Assembly: GCF_000633935.1 (NCBI RefSeq)
Contig: NZ_KK214998.1
Span: forward strand, 214,451 to 278,450
DNA: 64,000 nucleotides
Origin: Ectothiorhodospira haloalkaliphila ATCC 51935
Lineage (GTDB): Bacteria > Pseudomonadota > Gammaproteobacteria > Ectothiorhodospirales > Ectothiorhodospiraceae
Direction of reading: 5' to 3'
Part shown: positions 9,442-20,528 of the stretch, piece by piece
How positions within the stretch are numbered: position 1 is the first letter of the stretch
How the letters are laid out: each line of letters opens with the position of its first letter
Notes under the pieces: generated by a model
What the model was told of the DNA's origin: nothing
Database searches by the model: none
Seen by the model: the letters and a program-made list of their open reading frames with translations, nothing else
Position numbers and translations under genes: made by a program

Positions 9442-10293
9442 TCAGGGCTGGCGACGGAACTTGCCGAAGTCCGGCTTGCGCTTTTCCAGGTAGGCATTGC
9501 GGCCTTCCTGCCCCTCTTCGGTCATGTAGAAGAGCATGGTGGAATTGCCGGCCAGCTCCTGGATGCCCGCCTGGCCATCGGTGCCGGCATTGAAGGCGGA
9601 CTTGAGCATGCGCAGTGCGATGGGGGAGTGCTCCAGGATCTGACGGCACCAGGCCACGGTCTCCTGCTCCAGCTGCTCCAGGGGCACCACGGTGTTCACC
9701 AGCCCCATGTCCAGGGCCTCCTGAGCGTTGTACTGGCGGCACAGGAACCAGATCTCCCGGGCCTTTTTCTGGCCCACCACGCTGGCCATGTAACTGGCAC
9801 CGAAACCGCCGTCGAAGGAACCCACTTTGGGTCCGGTCTGACCGAAGCGGGCATTCTCGGCGGCGATGCTCAGGTCGCAGATCAGATGCAGCACATGCCC
9901 GCCACCGATGGCATACCCCGCGATCATGGCGATCACCGGCTTGGGGCAGGAACGGATGTCCTTCTGCAGGTCCAGCACATTCAGGTGGTGCACGCCCTGG
10001 TCATCCTTGTAACCGGAGTCGCCGCGCACCCGCTGATCGCCGCCGGAACAGAAGGCCAGATCCCCCTGGCCGGTCAGAATGATCACGCCGATGTTCTCGT
10101 CGAAGCGGGCGTCGGCCAGGGCCTGCTGCATCTCCTTGACGGTGAGCGGACGGAAGGCGTTGCGCACCTGGGGGCGGTTGATGGTGATCTTCGCGATGCC
10201 CTCGGCCTTGTGATAGAGGACATCCTGGAAGGAGTCACTGTGATCCTGCCAGTCGGCGGCGGGGATGATGCTGGAGGTGCTTGCTGTACTCAT
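9442..10293 (-). CDS. menB: 1,4-Dihydroxy-2-naphthoyl-CoA synthase
   Basis: A 283-aa crotonase-superfamily enzyme closing the second ring of the naphthoquinone. Family-defining blocks are [18 protein letters not shown], the oxyanion-hole region [29 protein letters not shown] and [20 protein letters not shown], plus a C-terminal [14 protein letters not shown] found in MenB but not in generic enoyl-CoA hydratases. The ATG overlaps the menH stop by four bases (ATGA). Confidence 0.96.
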   Translation of the reverse strand: MSTASTSSIIPAADWQDHSDSFQDVLYHKAEGIAKITINRPQVRNAFRPLTVKEMQQALADARFDENIGVIILTGQGDLAFCSGGDQRVRGDSGYKDDQGVHHLNVLDLQKDIRSCPKPVIAMIAGYAIGGGHVLHLICDLSIAAENARFGQTGPKVGSFDGGFGASYMASVVGQKKAREIWFLCRQYNAQEALDMGLVNTVVPLEQLEQETVAWCRQILEHSPIALRMLKSAFNAGTDGQAGIQELAGNSTMLFYMTEEGQEGRNAYLEKRKPDFGKFRRQP

Positions 10294-11075
10294 GGGCTGT
10301 GAATGCTCTTGGTAACGTTCTGCTGGCCGCAGCAGGTGCGATGAATGATGCGGGCCACCGTTTCCGGGGCCTCGGCGTGGCAGTTATGCCCCAGACCATC
10401 CAGTTTGACAAGTTCAAGGCCGGGGCAATCCCGGGCCCAGCGCTCGCCCAGGAAGGTGAATTTTTCGTCCTGGCCCCCGGCGATGAAGGTGCGCGGGATG
10501 TCCAATCCTGCCACGCCCGGGATCAGCGAGGGTTGATGACCCAGGCTGGCGGCGCGCAGTGCATGGGCCAGCCGTTGCGGATCCTGGGGGGCGCGTGCCT
10601 GGATGAAGGCCCGGCGGCGGGCATTGTCCAGCGAGGCAAAGACCGGCTGGCGATACCAGGCATCCAGCACATCGGGCCAGGGGCCCTGTTCCAGGCGTCG
10701 GGCCCAGGTCTCGTCGTTGTCCAGGCGTGCCTGGCGGTCGGCGGCGCTGCTGAGTCCCGGGTGGGCGCCCTCCAGGACGAGTGCTGTCACCCGCTCGGGA
10801 TGTCGGGCGGCCAGCCAGGCGGCTATACGCCCGCCCATGGAGTACCCGGCCAGGGCGAACCGTTCCGGCAGTTGTGCATGCAGTCCGGTCCAGACCTGTT
10901 CACAGTAGGCCCCGAATGGCGGGTTTGACCCGATGGGATCCAGGGGGGCGTCGCCATGCCCGGGCAGATCGGGGGCGATGCACTGAACCCCGGCAGGCAG
11001 ATGACTGATCAGTGCCTTCCAGTCATCTCCGCGGCCCATGAAGCCATGCAACAGCACCAGGGTGAATGCACTCAT
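10290..11075 (-). CDS. menH: SHCHC synthase (alpha/beta hydrolase MenH)
   Basis: A 261-aa alpha/beta-hydrolase that eliminates pyruvate from SEPHCHC. The order is [13 protein letters not shown] (oxyanion region), nucleophile elbow [10 protein letters not shown], acid in [10 protein letters not shown] and His in [11 protein letters not shown], as in MenH. The ATG at 11075 is chosen because GGAGGT lies about 8 nt upstream; a start nine codons earlier has no such site. It overlaps menB by ATGA, and a REP pair separates it from menD. Confidence 0.9.
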   Translation of the reverse strand: MSAFTLVLLHGFMGRGDDWKALISHLPAGVQCIAPDLPGHGDAPLDPIGSNPPFGAYCEQVWTGLHAQLPERFALAGYSMGGRIAAWLAARHPERVTALVLEGAHPGLSSAADRQARLDNDETWARRLEQGPWPDVLDAWYRQPVFASLDNARRRAFIQARAPQDPQRLAHALRAASLGHQPSLIPGVAGLDIPRTFIAGGQDEKFTFLGERWARDCPGLELVKLDGLGHNCHAEAPETVARIIHRTCCGQQNVTKSIHSP

Positions 11076-11107
11076 CAGATAATGACCTCCAACCCACAGC
11101 AATACCC

Positions 11108-11191
11108 GTGGGAGCGGGCCTTGCCCGCGAAGATCGAAGCCCCCTCATCCGAATGGCCCCAACCCCCTTCGCGGCCAGGGGCCGCTCCCAC
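11108..11191. repeat. REP pair (BIME-like) between menD and menH
   Basis: A direct core GTGGGAGCGGGCCTTGCCC (11108-11131) faces an inverted copy (11168-11191). It fills most of the intercistronic gap between menD and the ribosome-binding site of menH. Confidence 0.9.
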
Positions 11192-11210
11192 AAGGGCTGC
11201 TCCTGAGGGC

Positions 11211-12905
11211 TCAGGGCTGGGGGGCTGCATCATCACGGATGGACTGGATCAGCCCCGATAGGGCCCGGCTGCCCCGGTCGGGTGGGAAGGTGAGTTCGAT
11301 GAGCGTGGCGCCGGGGCGCTGGCAGGCCGCCTGGTAGGACTCGGCAAAGGCCTCGATATCCCTGGGGGCAGCATAGTTCAGGCAAAACTGGGCTGCGGCG
11401 TGCTGGAAACCCAGGCCATGGGGCAACTGGAACAGAGGCTGGAAGTGCTCGCCCTGGCTTTGGGCCGGCAGCAGGTTGAAGATCGCGCCACCGTCGTTGT
11501 TGAGCACGATGATCACCAGAGGGGACGGACTGCCCCGGGTCAAGGACAGGCTGTTGAGATCATGCAGCAGGGACAGATCCCCTAGCAGCAGGGTGAGGCC
11601 ACCGGGGTGGTGCCGGGCAAAGCCTGCCGCCGCGGCCACCAGACCGTCGATGCCGCTAGCGCCTCGACTGGTCACGCAGCGTTGGCCAAGGCCCGGCTCG
11701 GCGACGGCGTCCAGCAGCCGGATGCTCAGGCTGTTGCCCGGGAACAGGGCCATGTCCTTGGGGAGCTCCTGGCTGAGTCGTCGGGCCACCGACAGTTCCG
11801 AGAAGGGCGCCCGGGTGGCCGCGTCCAGGCGCGGAGCGAGTGCCCGGGCCGCAGCCACCAGGCCGGTGTCCTCCTGCGGGGACAGGGGCAGCTGTGCGCA
11901 CAGGGCAGGAATATCCGCCTGGATCGCGATCGCTCGGCGCTCCGGGTCCAGGCAGCCGGAATGGGGGCTGACGAGCCAGTATTCGCCTGCAAACCTGGCC
12001 AGCCACTGGTTGAGCCGTTTACTGGTGATGCGCCCGCCGAACTGAATCACCTGCCTCAGACCCGCCAGTAGCCTCTGGCCATCGGGGCTGGCGGGCAGCA
12101 GGTCCGGGTAGGGCACGATACAGGGATGGTCGACCAGCCTGAGCTGGCTGCCAATGTCTGCCAGGACGGGTAGGTTGGACCGTTGGGCCAGTTCCAGCAC
12201 CGCCTCGGCCTCATCGGTGTCCAGCTGCCCTGCCACCAGCGCCAGCGGGCCATGCAGGCGGGGCAGGGCCATGACCTCAGGGGCGGGCGTCGGGTCCGGA
12301 GGGTGACGCAGATCCGACAGCCAGGGGCCGAAGTCCGCCAGCTGCGAGGTACCGTACAGGGGCTCGCGAAACGGGGCATTGATATGTACCGGACCACCAT
12401 CGGCGCCGCGCAGTGCCTGCAGGCATTGGTCCAGTTCCGCGCCCAGCCAGCCGGCGCTGATGGCGGTGTCTGGCGGTGGCAGGTTCAGTTGCGCGCGCAC
12501 ATGCAGGGCAAACAGGCCGGGCTGCTCGATGGCCTGATTGGCACCACAGTGGATCAACTCCGGTGGGCGGTCGGCGGTGAGGGCGATCAACGGCTGGTGA
12601 GTCTGAAAGGCCTCCACCAGGGCGGGATGCAGGTTGGGCACGGCCGTGCCCGAGGTGGTGATGAGGGCTGTGGGCCGTCCGCTGGCCCGGGCCAGCCCCA
12701 GGGCGAGAAAGCCCAGGCCGCGTTCGTCGAAATGGGTGTGCAGGGAGAGGTCGCCGCGGCGCTGCCCCAGACGCGCCGCCGCCAGGGCCAATGGGGCACT
12801 GCGACTCCCCGGGGCAATACAGAAATCCCGCACACCATGGGCATGCAGGCGCTCCATGATCAGACTCGCCCAGGCTTCGTTGACGTGACTGAAGGGTACT
12901 CGCAT
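11211..12905 (-). CDS. menD: SEPHCHC synthase MenD
   Basis: A 564-aa thiamine-diphosphate enzyme that adds the succinic semialdehyde-ThDP unit from 2-oxoglutarate to isochorismate. The N-terminal Pyr domain has DFCIAPGSRSAPLALAA and HFDERGLGFLALGLA, with the conserved Glu of the ThDP site. The C-terminal PP domain has the ThDP motif from GDLSLLHDLNSL to NNDGGAIFNLL. The start at 12905 follows the menF stop by 8 nt and precedes the conserved FSHVNEAWASLIMERL; a longer upstream frame would lie inside menF. Confidence 0.95.
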   Translation of the reverse strand: MRVPFSHVNEAWASLIMERLHAHGVRDFCIAPGSRSAPLALAAARLGQRRGDLSLHTHFDERGLGFLALGLARASGRPTALITTSGTAVPNLHPALVEAFQTHQPLIALTADRPPELIHCGANQAIEQPGLFALHVRAQLNLPPPDTAISAGWLGAELDQCLQALRGADGGPVHINAPFREPLYGTSQLADFGPWLSDLRHPPDPTPAPEVMALPRLHGPLALVAGQLDTDEAEAVLELAQRSNLPVLADIGSQLRLVDHPCIVPYPDLLPASPDGQRLLAGLRQVIQFGGRITSKRLNQWLARFAGEYWLVSPHSGCLDPERRAIAIQADIPALCAQLPLSPQEDTGLVAAARALAPRLDAATRAPFSELSVARRLSQELPKDMALFPGNSLSIRLLDAVAEPGLGQRCVTSRGASGIDGLVAAAAGFARHHPGGLTLLLGDLSLLHDLNSLSLTRGSPSPLVIIVLNNDGGAIFNLLPAQSQGEHFQPLFQLPHGLGFQHAAAQFCLNYAAPRDIEAFAESYQAACQRPGATLIELTFPPDRGSRALSGLIQSIRDDAAPQP

Positions 12906-12913
12906 CCCCGCCG

Positions 12914-14401
12914 TCAGGACCCCAGCACGGCCAGGAAGGACTCGATCTTGGCCTCCAGTTCGTTCCACTCCGCTTCTGGTGTTGAGCCTTCCACAATGCC
13001 CACGCCGGAATAGCACAGCACCCGATTGCGCTCCACCAGGGCCGAACGGATGGCCACGGCAAACTCCGAACGCCGTGGTGAGATCATCCCCACCACGCCG
13101 CTGTACCAGCCCCGATGGGTGGTCTCCCGCCGGGCGATGAGTTCCTGGGCCTCCCGGCGCGGGAAGCCACAGACCGCGGGGGTGGGGTGCAGGGCCTTGA
13201 GCAGTTGATCATCCATCACACCGGGTCTGAGGGTGGCGCGGATGGGCAGGTAACGGTGCTGAATGCGATCCAGCTTCACCACGCCGGCCTCGGTGGGACA
13301 GTCGGTGCAGGTCACCCAGGGGGCGATGCGATCGCGTACATAGCGGGTGACCAGTTCGTGTTCATGGATCAGCTTGGGATCCCGCAGCAGCGTATGCTCC
13401 AGTTGGGCGTCTTCCTGTCGGCTGCGGCCGCGGCGCACGGTGCCCGCCAGGGATTCGGTGCACACCCGACGATCCTCGCGGCTGAACAGGCGCTCCGGCG
13501 AACAGCCCATGAAGAGCTTGTGCCCATGCTCCAGGGCAAAGCAGAAACTGCCGCCGTTGGTGTGATGCCAGCGTTTGAGGGTCGCAAAACCGGGCAGCGG
13601 GTCATTGAGTTGCAATTCCACGCGGCGGGCCAGCACGGCCTTGTGAATACGCCCCTGCTGGATGTGTTCCAGAATATGCCGGATATGTCCCTGGCACTCG
13701 TCAAAGCTCATGTCATCCACGCGCCGGGTCACGCGGATGGGCCAGGGGGCGCTCGCCGGCCTGGGCGGCGTGAAACGCAGGCGACACAGTTCGGCGATCA
13801 GCCGGGTCTTGCGGCGCACGAATTCACGGCGGGTGCTGGCGCGCAGGTTCACCGCCAGCCGAAAGCCGCCATCCCATTGGCGCAACTCGATGGAAGGCAG
13901 CACGAAGCGGGCCGCTGGGAACTCATGCCATTCCCGCTCGCCGGAGCGGCCATCGAAGGCAAAACCACCCACGAAGGCGGTGTCCTGCTGGCCGATGATG
14001 TCGTTGATGCGCTCCAGCAGGTGATCGTAATCCTCGGCGGTATCGGCACTCAGTTCCGCCGCGGCACCGATACCGGCCAGGGTCAGGGTCTGTTCCCGAT
14101 TCTGCCACAGGCACCGGGAGGCGCCGGGGTTGCTCTCCAGCCAGTGGAAGGGATCGACGGCGGGCACGGGCGTGGCTGCGTGCAGCAACTCGCCCTCGCG
14201 AAAGCGCCAGTTCTTGATCTCGTCCAGCAACTGACCCACGGCCCGCTCATGCGGGGATCGTGCGGGGGCGGGGAGTCCCGGGCGCGGCGCGGGCGTCCAG
14301 GTCTCGCGGGCCCAGTCACGGCCGACATCACGACTCAGCCCCGGGCGGTCCTGGCCCATGGACTGCTCGGGAGATGCCGGATGCTGGCTGGCTGATGACA
14401 C
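12914..14401 (-). CDS. menF: Isochorismate synthase MenF
   Basis: A 495-aa chorismate-utilising enzyme that commits chorismate to menaquinone. The C-terminal chorismate-binding domain shows IQQGRIHKAVLARRVEL (catalytic Lys), FCFALEHGHKLFMGCSPERLF, ESLAGTVRRG, IHEHELVTRYV, HPTPAVCGFPRREA and GWYSGVVGMI. The GTG at 14401 is preferred because AGAGGA lies 6-7 nt upstream; an in-frame ATG at 14359 is a weaker alternative. It is the first gene of the men run and divergent from clpB. Siderophore-type isochorismate synthases share the fold, but the adjacent menD settles the role. Confidence 0.92.
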   Translation of the reverse strand: MSSASQHPASPEQSMGQDRPGLSRDVGRDWARETWTPAPRPGLPAPARSPHERAVGQLLDEIKNWRFREGELLHAATPVPAVDPFHWLESNPGASRCLWQNREQTLTLAGIGAAAELSADTAEDYDHLLERINDIIGQQDTAFVGGFAFDGRSGEREWHEFPAARFVLPSIELRQWDGGFRLAVNLRASTRREFVRRKTRLIAELCRLRFTPPRPASAPWPIRVTRRVDDMSFDECQGHIRHILEHIQQGRIHKAVLARRVELQLNDPLPGFATLKRWHHTNGGSFCFALEHGHKLFMGCSPERLFSREDRRVCTESLAGTVRRGRSRQEDAQLEHTLLRDPKLIHEHELVTRYVRDRIAPWVTCTDCPTEAGVVKLDRIQHRYLPIRATLRPGVMDDQLLKALHPTPAVCGFPRREAQELIARRETTHRGWYSGVVGMISPRRSEFAVAIRSALVERNRVLCYSGVGIVEGSTPEAEWNELEAKIESFLAVLGS

Positions 14402-14643
14402 GGGTAATCCTCTGAAAACGTGGCGCCTGCAGTGGTCATGGCCTGGGTCGCTTGCCTTGGCCGGCCGTGCGAGCATGACCTCGGCCCATCCGGGAGGTTT
14501 GAGGAGACGGGCCCAGTGTAAGAAGCGCCGACCCCAAGGGCTATGACGTAAATCAGTTCGATATGTTCCATCACCGCTTTTTTGGCTCCGAAAAGTGGTG
14601 ATCAGTTATGAAGCCCCAAGATCACCCCTTGGCCAAGGCGGTG
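14402..14643. other. Divergent intergenic region, menF / clpB
   Basis: About 310 bp separate the divergent menF and clpB starts. The clpB-proximal end carries the heat-shock promoter and an inverted repeat, both listed separately. I could not identify a convincing sigma-70 promoter for menF in the remainder, which otherwise shows nothing recognisable. Confidence 0.4.
14570..14602. repeat. 12-bp inverted repeat upstream of clpB
   Basis: The arms ATCACCGCTTTT (14570-14581) and AAAAGTGGTGAT (14591-14602) are inverted copies with one G/T difference around a 9-nt loop. It lies about 40 bp upstream of the clpB promoter and about 170 bp upstream of the menF start. It could be an operator or a weak hairpin; neither flanking gene would use it as its own terminator. 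Confidence 0.6.
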
Positions 14644-14672
14644 CTTGAAAGGCCCGGCATGTGGCCCCATGT
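14644..14672 (+). promoter_or_regulatory. Sigma-32 (heat-shock) promoter of clpB
   Basis: CTTGAAA (14644-14650), a 14-nt spacer and CCCCATGT (14665-14672) match the RpoH consensus CTTGAAA-N14-CCCCATnT almost perfectly. The clpB ATG lies about 40 nt downstream. ClpB is a classic RpoH target. Confidence 0.92.
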
Positions 14673-14712
14673 ACAGTTGTAATCTGACACATCTCCAAGG
14701 GGTTTTGCCACT

Positions 14713-17283
<2,571 letters not shown>

Positions 17284-17291
17284 ATTCGACG

Positions 17292-17319
17292 CTGCGGGCC
17301 GTTTTCGAACGGCCCGCAG
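17292..17319 (+). terminator. Strong hairpin after clpB, probable terminator
   Basis: A perfect 12-bp stem, CTGCGGGCCGTT (17292-17303) with AACGGCCCGCAG (17308-17319), closes a TTCG tetraloop 9 nt after the clpB stop. There is no T-tract, so it may act as an mRNA 3' end stabiliser or an imperfect terminator. Confidence 0.7.
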
Positions 17320-17379
17320 ACCGGGCTGATGCCTCAAGCATCTTGCCCGGCATAATTCACCCCGAGTATCCTTGGCACC

Positions 17380-17682
17380 ATGTCTGAATCCCTGCAACTA
17401 TCCGGTGAACTCGTCCACAAACTCCAGGATGTCCTGGTGGAGCACGACGAGCGTTGTCACGACCCCCTGGTGACCGTGCAGTACATGTCGGCCATCAGTG
17501 GTTACCTGCTGGGTTCCCAACCCATCCCCGAAGCCAAGCGGCAGGAGTTTCTCGGGCAGCTGGCGGCGTTCATGCGTCACGTGCATGACGATGTGGTGCG
17601 CCAGCAGCAGGCGCAACAGGTTGCCTCGCCTCAGCAATCACCCCAGGAAGCCTTCGGCGTCTGGCGTCCCGGTGATCCCTGA
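17380..17682 (+). CDS. Conserved-looking small hypothetical protein
   Basis: A 100-aa protein I do not recognise. It is predicted mostly helical, soluble and slightly acidic, with no signal peptide or membrane segment. It contains LHKLQ-like amphipathic segments, a single Cys, and a Gln-rich stretch (RQQQAQQVASPQQSPQ) near the C-terminus that is probably disordered. It lies between clpB and a convergent TM2-domain gene. The frame has codon use like its neighbours, which supports it being real, but no function can be assigned. Confidence 0.6.
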   Translation: MSESLQLSGELVHKLQDVLVEHDERCHDPLVTVQYMSAISGYLLGSQPIPEAKRQEFLGQLAAFMRHVHDDVVRQQQAQQVASPQQSPQEAFGVWRPGDP

Positions 17683-17700
17683 CCGGCGGGGGATGGCCGC

Positions 17701-18333
17701 CTATTTCCGGGGCTGTTTCCCACCCCCTTCATCGCCGTCGCTGGCGTCTTCCCGATTCTGGGTCGGGCTTCGGTGCGCCTTCCGGGCCTTGGCCAGTTCC
17801 CGCAGCATGGCCTCCTGTTCGTTGAAGGAGGGCATGCGTCTCGGGTCCCCGTGGGCCTGTGTTCCCCTGGCCTGCAGGTCCTCCATGTTCACCGGCTGAT
17901 GGCCGGCCCGCTCCTGTTCCTTCTCCTTCTGATAAGTTTCCAGCATTCCCGTTTTGTGTACCCGGCCGCGGTAATCCCTGGGCGGTTCATGCCCGGGCCT
18001 GAGGAACAGGCGCATGCGCAGGGCCTTGTTGTAACGGGTGATGTAACCGTCCATCCAGAACAGATCAAAGACCACCGCGGCCAGCATCACGCCCAACGGT
18101 ACCAGGGCCCAGGCGCCGCCGCCCCAGGTCCATAGGATGAGGGTCAGCAGGGAGAGCGCCACATAGGCCGATCCGCCCAGGGGCTCACGCAGATAAAAAC
18201 GGTGCAGCCCCAGGGGAAAGGCCAGCGCCAGTCCATAGGCCGGCGGGCGTCGACGCATCTCCCGGGTGAGCCGGGCATTCATCGTCTGCAGCCCCGCCCC
18301 TTCCAGATCCAGTTGTTTCCAGGCCTTGCTCAT
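17701..18333 (-). CDS. TM2-domain membrane protein
   Basis: A 210-aa protein. Residues about 32-100 hold the TM2 pattern: a first hydrophobic segment (YGLALAFPLGLHRFYL, with the family's HRFYL turn), a short loop and further hydrophobic stretches (YVALSLLTLILWTW; ALVPLGVMLAAVVFDLFWM). The C-terminal half is charged and hydrophilic (EKEQERAG, QEAMLRELAKARKAHR) and probably cytoplasmic. The start is placed at 18333, where GGGAG precedes the ATG. TM2 proteins are of poorly known function. It is divergent from the LysR gene across a short region with an inverted repeat. Confidence 0.8.
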   Translation of the reverse strand: MSKAWKQLDLEGAGLQTMNARLTREMRRRPPAYGLALAFPLGLHRFYLREPLGGSAYVALSLLTLILWTWGGGAWALVPLGVMLAAVVFDLFWMDGYITRYNKALRMRLFLRPGHEPPRDYRGRVHKTGMLETYQKEKEQERAGHQPVNMEDLQARGTQAHGDPRRMPSFNEQEAMLRELAKARKAHRSPTQNREDASDGDEGGGKQPRK

Positions 18334-18371
18334 GCGGGAGGCTCCCCCGTGGTGGTGATGAAGTGCCCCAA

Positions 18372-18389
18372 GGTACATTAGTGAGTACC
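18372..18389. promoter_or_regulatory. Inverted repeat GGTAC-N8-GTACC between TM2 gene and LysR gene
   Basis: An 18-bp palindromic site (GGTAC at 18372-18376, GTACC at 18385-18389) lies in the 92-bp divergent region, 37 bp before the LysR start. LysR regulators commonly bind interrupted palindromes of about this size in such regions, so it is a candidate autoregulatory operator. It has not been tested. Confidence 0.45.
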
Positions 18390-18425
18390 ATGGGCACCGT
18401 AAGGCTTCGATAGGTAATTTGCAAA

Positions 18426-19370
18426 ATGGCTGACCGACGACTTCAAGTGTTTTATACCGTGGCCCGGCTGCTCTCCTTCACCAAGGCGGCCGAGGCCCTG
18501 CACATGACGCAGCCCGCAGTGACATTCCAGGTGCGTCAGCTGGAGGAGCATTTCAACACCCGGCTGTTCGATCGTACCCACAACCGGGTGAGCCTCACCG
18601 AGGCGGGTCGCGCGGCCTTTCGCTATGCCGAGCGCATCTTCGAGGCCTACGGGGAGATGGAGAACGCCATCCGCGAGATCACCGGGGATGTCTCCGGGGC
18701 CCTCACCCTGGGAGCGAGCACCACCATCGCGGAGTACATGCTTCCCGCACTGCTGGGCAATTTCAAGCGCAAGCATCCCGAGGTGAACATCCGTCTGAAG
18801 GTGGCCAATTCCGAGGGTATCGTCTCCATGGTGGAGAACAACATCATCGACCTGGGGGTGGTGGAAGGGCCCGTTTCCAACCGCAATCTGCATGTGGAAG
18901 TCTGCCAGATGGACCAACTGGTGGTGATCGTGCCCCCGGGGCACCCCCTGGCGGGCAAGGTGTCGGTGACCATGGAGGAGGTGTTGCCTTATCCGTTCAT
19001 CTGCCGGGAGGAGGGGTCTGGCACCCGGGAGGTGATCACGGATTACCTGAACGAGCTGGGGATGGGGCGCAATGCGCTGACCGTGTGCCTGGAGCTGGGC
19101 AGTCCGGAGGCCATCAAGGGGGCCGTGGAGGCGGGTATGGGGCTCTCCATCCTCTCCCGCGCAACCCTGGACAAGGAACTGGCCCTCAAACGTCTGGAAG
19201 GGATTCCTCTGGAGCCCGGTCTGACCCGGCAGTTTGCCTTTGTACATCAGCGCCAGAAGTTTCGTTTGCGGGCCGTGGAGGAACTTCTCAGTTTTGCCCG
19301 CAACTACTGTGACGGGCAGGCCTCCGACGACGGGGGCCCCACCGGACACCCATCCAGCGTCAGCGTCTGA
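18426..19370 (+). CDS. LysR-family transcriptional regulator (CysL/YeiE-like)
   Basis: A 314-aa LysR regulator. The N-terminal winged helix-turn-helix occupies residues about 1-60 (LLSFTKAAEALHMTQPAVTFQVRQLEEHFNTRLFDR), followed by a linker helix and a periplasmic-binding-like effector domain from about 90 (GALTLGASTTIAEYMLPALLGNF). The overall pattern resembles the CysL/YeiE group, some of which control sulfur or anion metabolism; that subfamily call is tentative. It is followed after 41 nt by an amidotransferase-like gene on the same strand and is divergent from the TM2 gene. Confidence 0.88.
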   Translation: MADRRLQVFYTVARLLSFTKAAEALHMTQPAVTFQVRQLEEHFNTRLFDRTHNRVSLTEAGRAAFRYAERIFEAYGEMENAIREITGDVSGALTLGASTTIAEYMLPALLGNFKRKHPEVNIRLKVANSEGIVSMVENNIIDLGVVEGPVSNRNLHVEVCQMDQLVVIVPPGHPLAGKVSVTMEEVLPYPFICREEGSGTREVITDYLNELGMGRNALTVCLELGSPEAIKGAVEAGMGLSILSRATLDKELALKRLEGIPLEPGLTRQFAFVHQRQKFRLRAVEELLSFARNYCDGQASDDGGPTGHPSSVSV

Positions 19371-19411
19371 TCCAGCGGGCCTTGGCCCGCGATCTGCGCC
19401 AGGAGCCGATG

Positions 19412-20149
19412 ATGAAGAACTACGCGGTTGTTCAGCACACCTATTCGGAGTTTCTCGGCCTGATCGAGACTCAGCTGGAAAAACGGGACATCGGGTTCAG
19501 TTATTATCGACCCTTTGTGGGGCAGGGCCTGCCCGGGTCTGCCGGCCAGTTCGATGGTCTGTGGCTGTTGGGTGGCGCCTGGCCCACGGCGGATCAGGAC
19601 AATAATCCTCAGGTGCCGGATGAGTTGCAGCTCATCCGCATCTTTCAGAAGGCCCGGCGACCGGTGGTGGGCCTGGGAATGGGAGGGCTGCTGGTGGCTC
19701 AGGTGGCTGGTGGCAAGGCCGCCATGGAGCCTGCCTATACCAGCGGCTTTGTGACTGCCCGCAAGACCTCTGCCGGGGCCGGAGATGCCCTGGCAGAGGC
19801 ACTGGATGGCCAGCGGGTTCTGACCCTGTATCATGGTGCTGTCGCCCTGCCCGACGGGCTGGAGCCCATTCTGGTGGACGACGAGGGCCGCTGGCTGGCC
19901 GTGAGGCCGGATCCGCTCACCTATGGTCTGCTGTTCCGCCCCGAGATGAAGCCCGGCATGCTGGAAGACATCATCATGGAGCAGGGGCACAATCCACCCC
20001 CGGGGATCACGGAACTGCTGGTGGAGGCCCGGCGGGAGTGGAGCGGCATGCAAAAGATCACTGACCAGGTGGTGATGGCGCTGGTCACCGAACTGCAACT
20101 GATGCAGGAGCGTCGCAAGATGCCCGTGTTCAGCCTGAAGATGGAGTAA
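19412..20149 (+). CDS. Class I glutamine-amidotransferase-like protein lacking catalytic Cys and His
   Basis: A 245-aa protein with the fold pattern of stand-alone GMP-synthase-like GATases: FDGLWLLGGAWPTADQD (near 47-63), a nucleophile-elbow region (RRPVVGLGMGGLLVAQ, 82-97), LYHGAVALPDGLEPI (139-153) and YGLLFRPEM (171-179). In active family members the elbow reads G-x-C-x-G and the last block reads F-H-P-E. Here the Cys position is Gly89 and the His is Arg176, while Glu178 is kept. Glutaminase activity is therefore not expected. AGGAG lies 6 nt before the ATG at 19412. The partner is unknown. Confidence 0.75.
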   Translation: MKNYAVVQHTYSEFLGLIETQLEKRDIGFSYYRPFVGQGLPGSAGQFDGLWLLGGAWPTADQDNNPQVPDELQLIRIFQKARRPVVGLGMGGLLVAQVAGGKAAMEPAYTSGFVTARKTSAGAGDALAEALDGQRVLTLYHGAVALPDGLEPILVDDEGRWLAVRPDPLTYGLLFRPEMKPGMLEDIIMEQGHNPPPGITELLVEARREWSGMQKITDQVVMALVTELQLMQERRKMPVFSLKME

Positions 20150-20153
20150 CTGC

Positions 20154-20528
20154 TTGAACGTGTCTGGAATGAACCCTCTTCGCAAGGATCCACAGCAACG
20201 CCTGATGGGGTTGTACCGGGATTTGCCCGACGCGGAACGGGAAATGCTGCTGGCCTTTGCCGAGTTTCTGGCCACCCGTGGTGGCCGTAAGGATGTGCCG
20301 GTGCCCGAGCCTCAGGCCATACCGCGGCCGGAAGAGGAGACAGTGATCAAGGCCATGAAGCGTCTGTCGAGTACCTACCCCATGCTGGACAAGGCCCGGT
20401 TGCTCAACGAGACCTCCATGCTGATGAGTCAACACATGCTCCAGGGGCGCGAGGCACGGGAGGTCATTGATGACCTGGAGGCAGTGTTCGCGCGTCATTA
20501 TCGTGAGTTGTGCGAGGGCGGGCAATGA
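20154..20528 (+). CDS. Small helical hypothetical protein
   Basis: A 124-aa protein I do not recognise. It is rich in charged helices (LYRDLPDAEREMLLAFAEFLATR near residues 20-42; ARLLNETSMLMSQHMLQGREAREVIDDLEAVFARHY in the C-terminal half), with a Pro-rich linker between. It has no signal peptide or membrane segment. The TTG at 20154 has GGAG 7 nt upstream; an ATG at 20169 is the alternative. It starts 4 nt after the amidotransferase-like gene and overlaps the next gene by ATGA, so it is probably cotranscribed with both. Confidence 0.7.
   Translation: MNVSGMNPLRKDPQQRLMGLYRDLPDAEREMLLAFAEFLATRGGRKDVPVPEPQAIPRPEEETVIKAMKRLSSTYPMLDKARLLNETSMLMSQHMLQGREAREVIDDLEAVFARHYRELCEGGQ

Noticed and set aside
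19412-20149. Annotation as an active GMP synthase subunit or glutaminase
   Set aside because: Both the nucleophilic Cys and the catalytic His are substituted, so the name would mislead.
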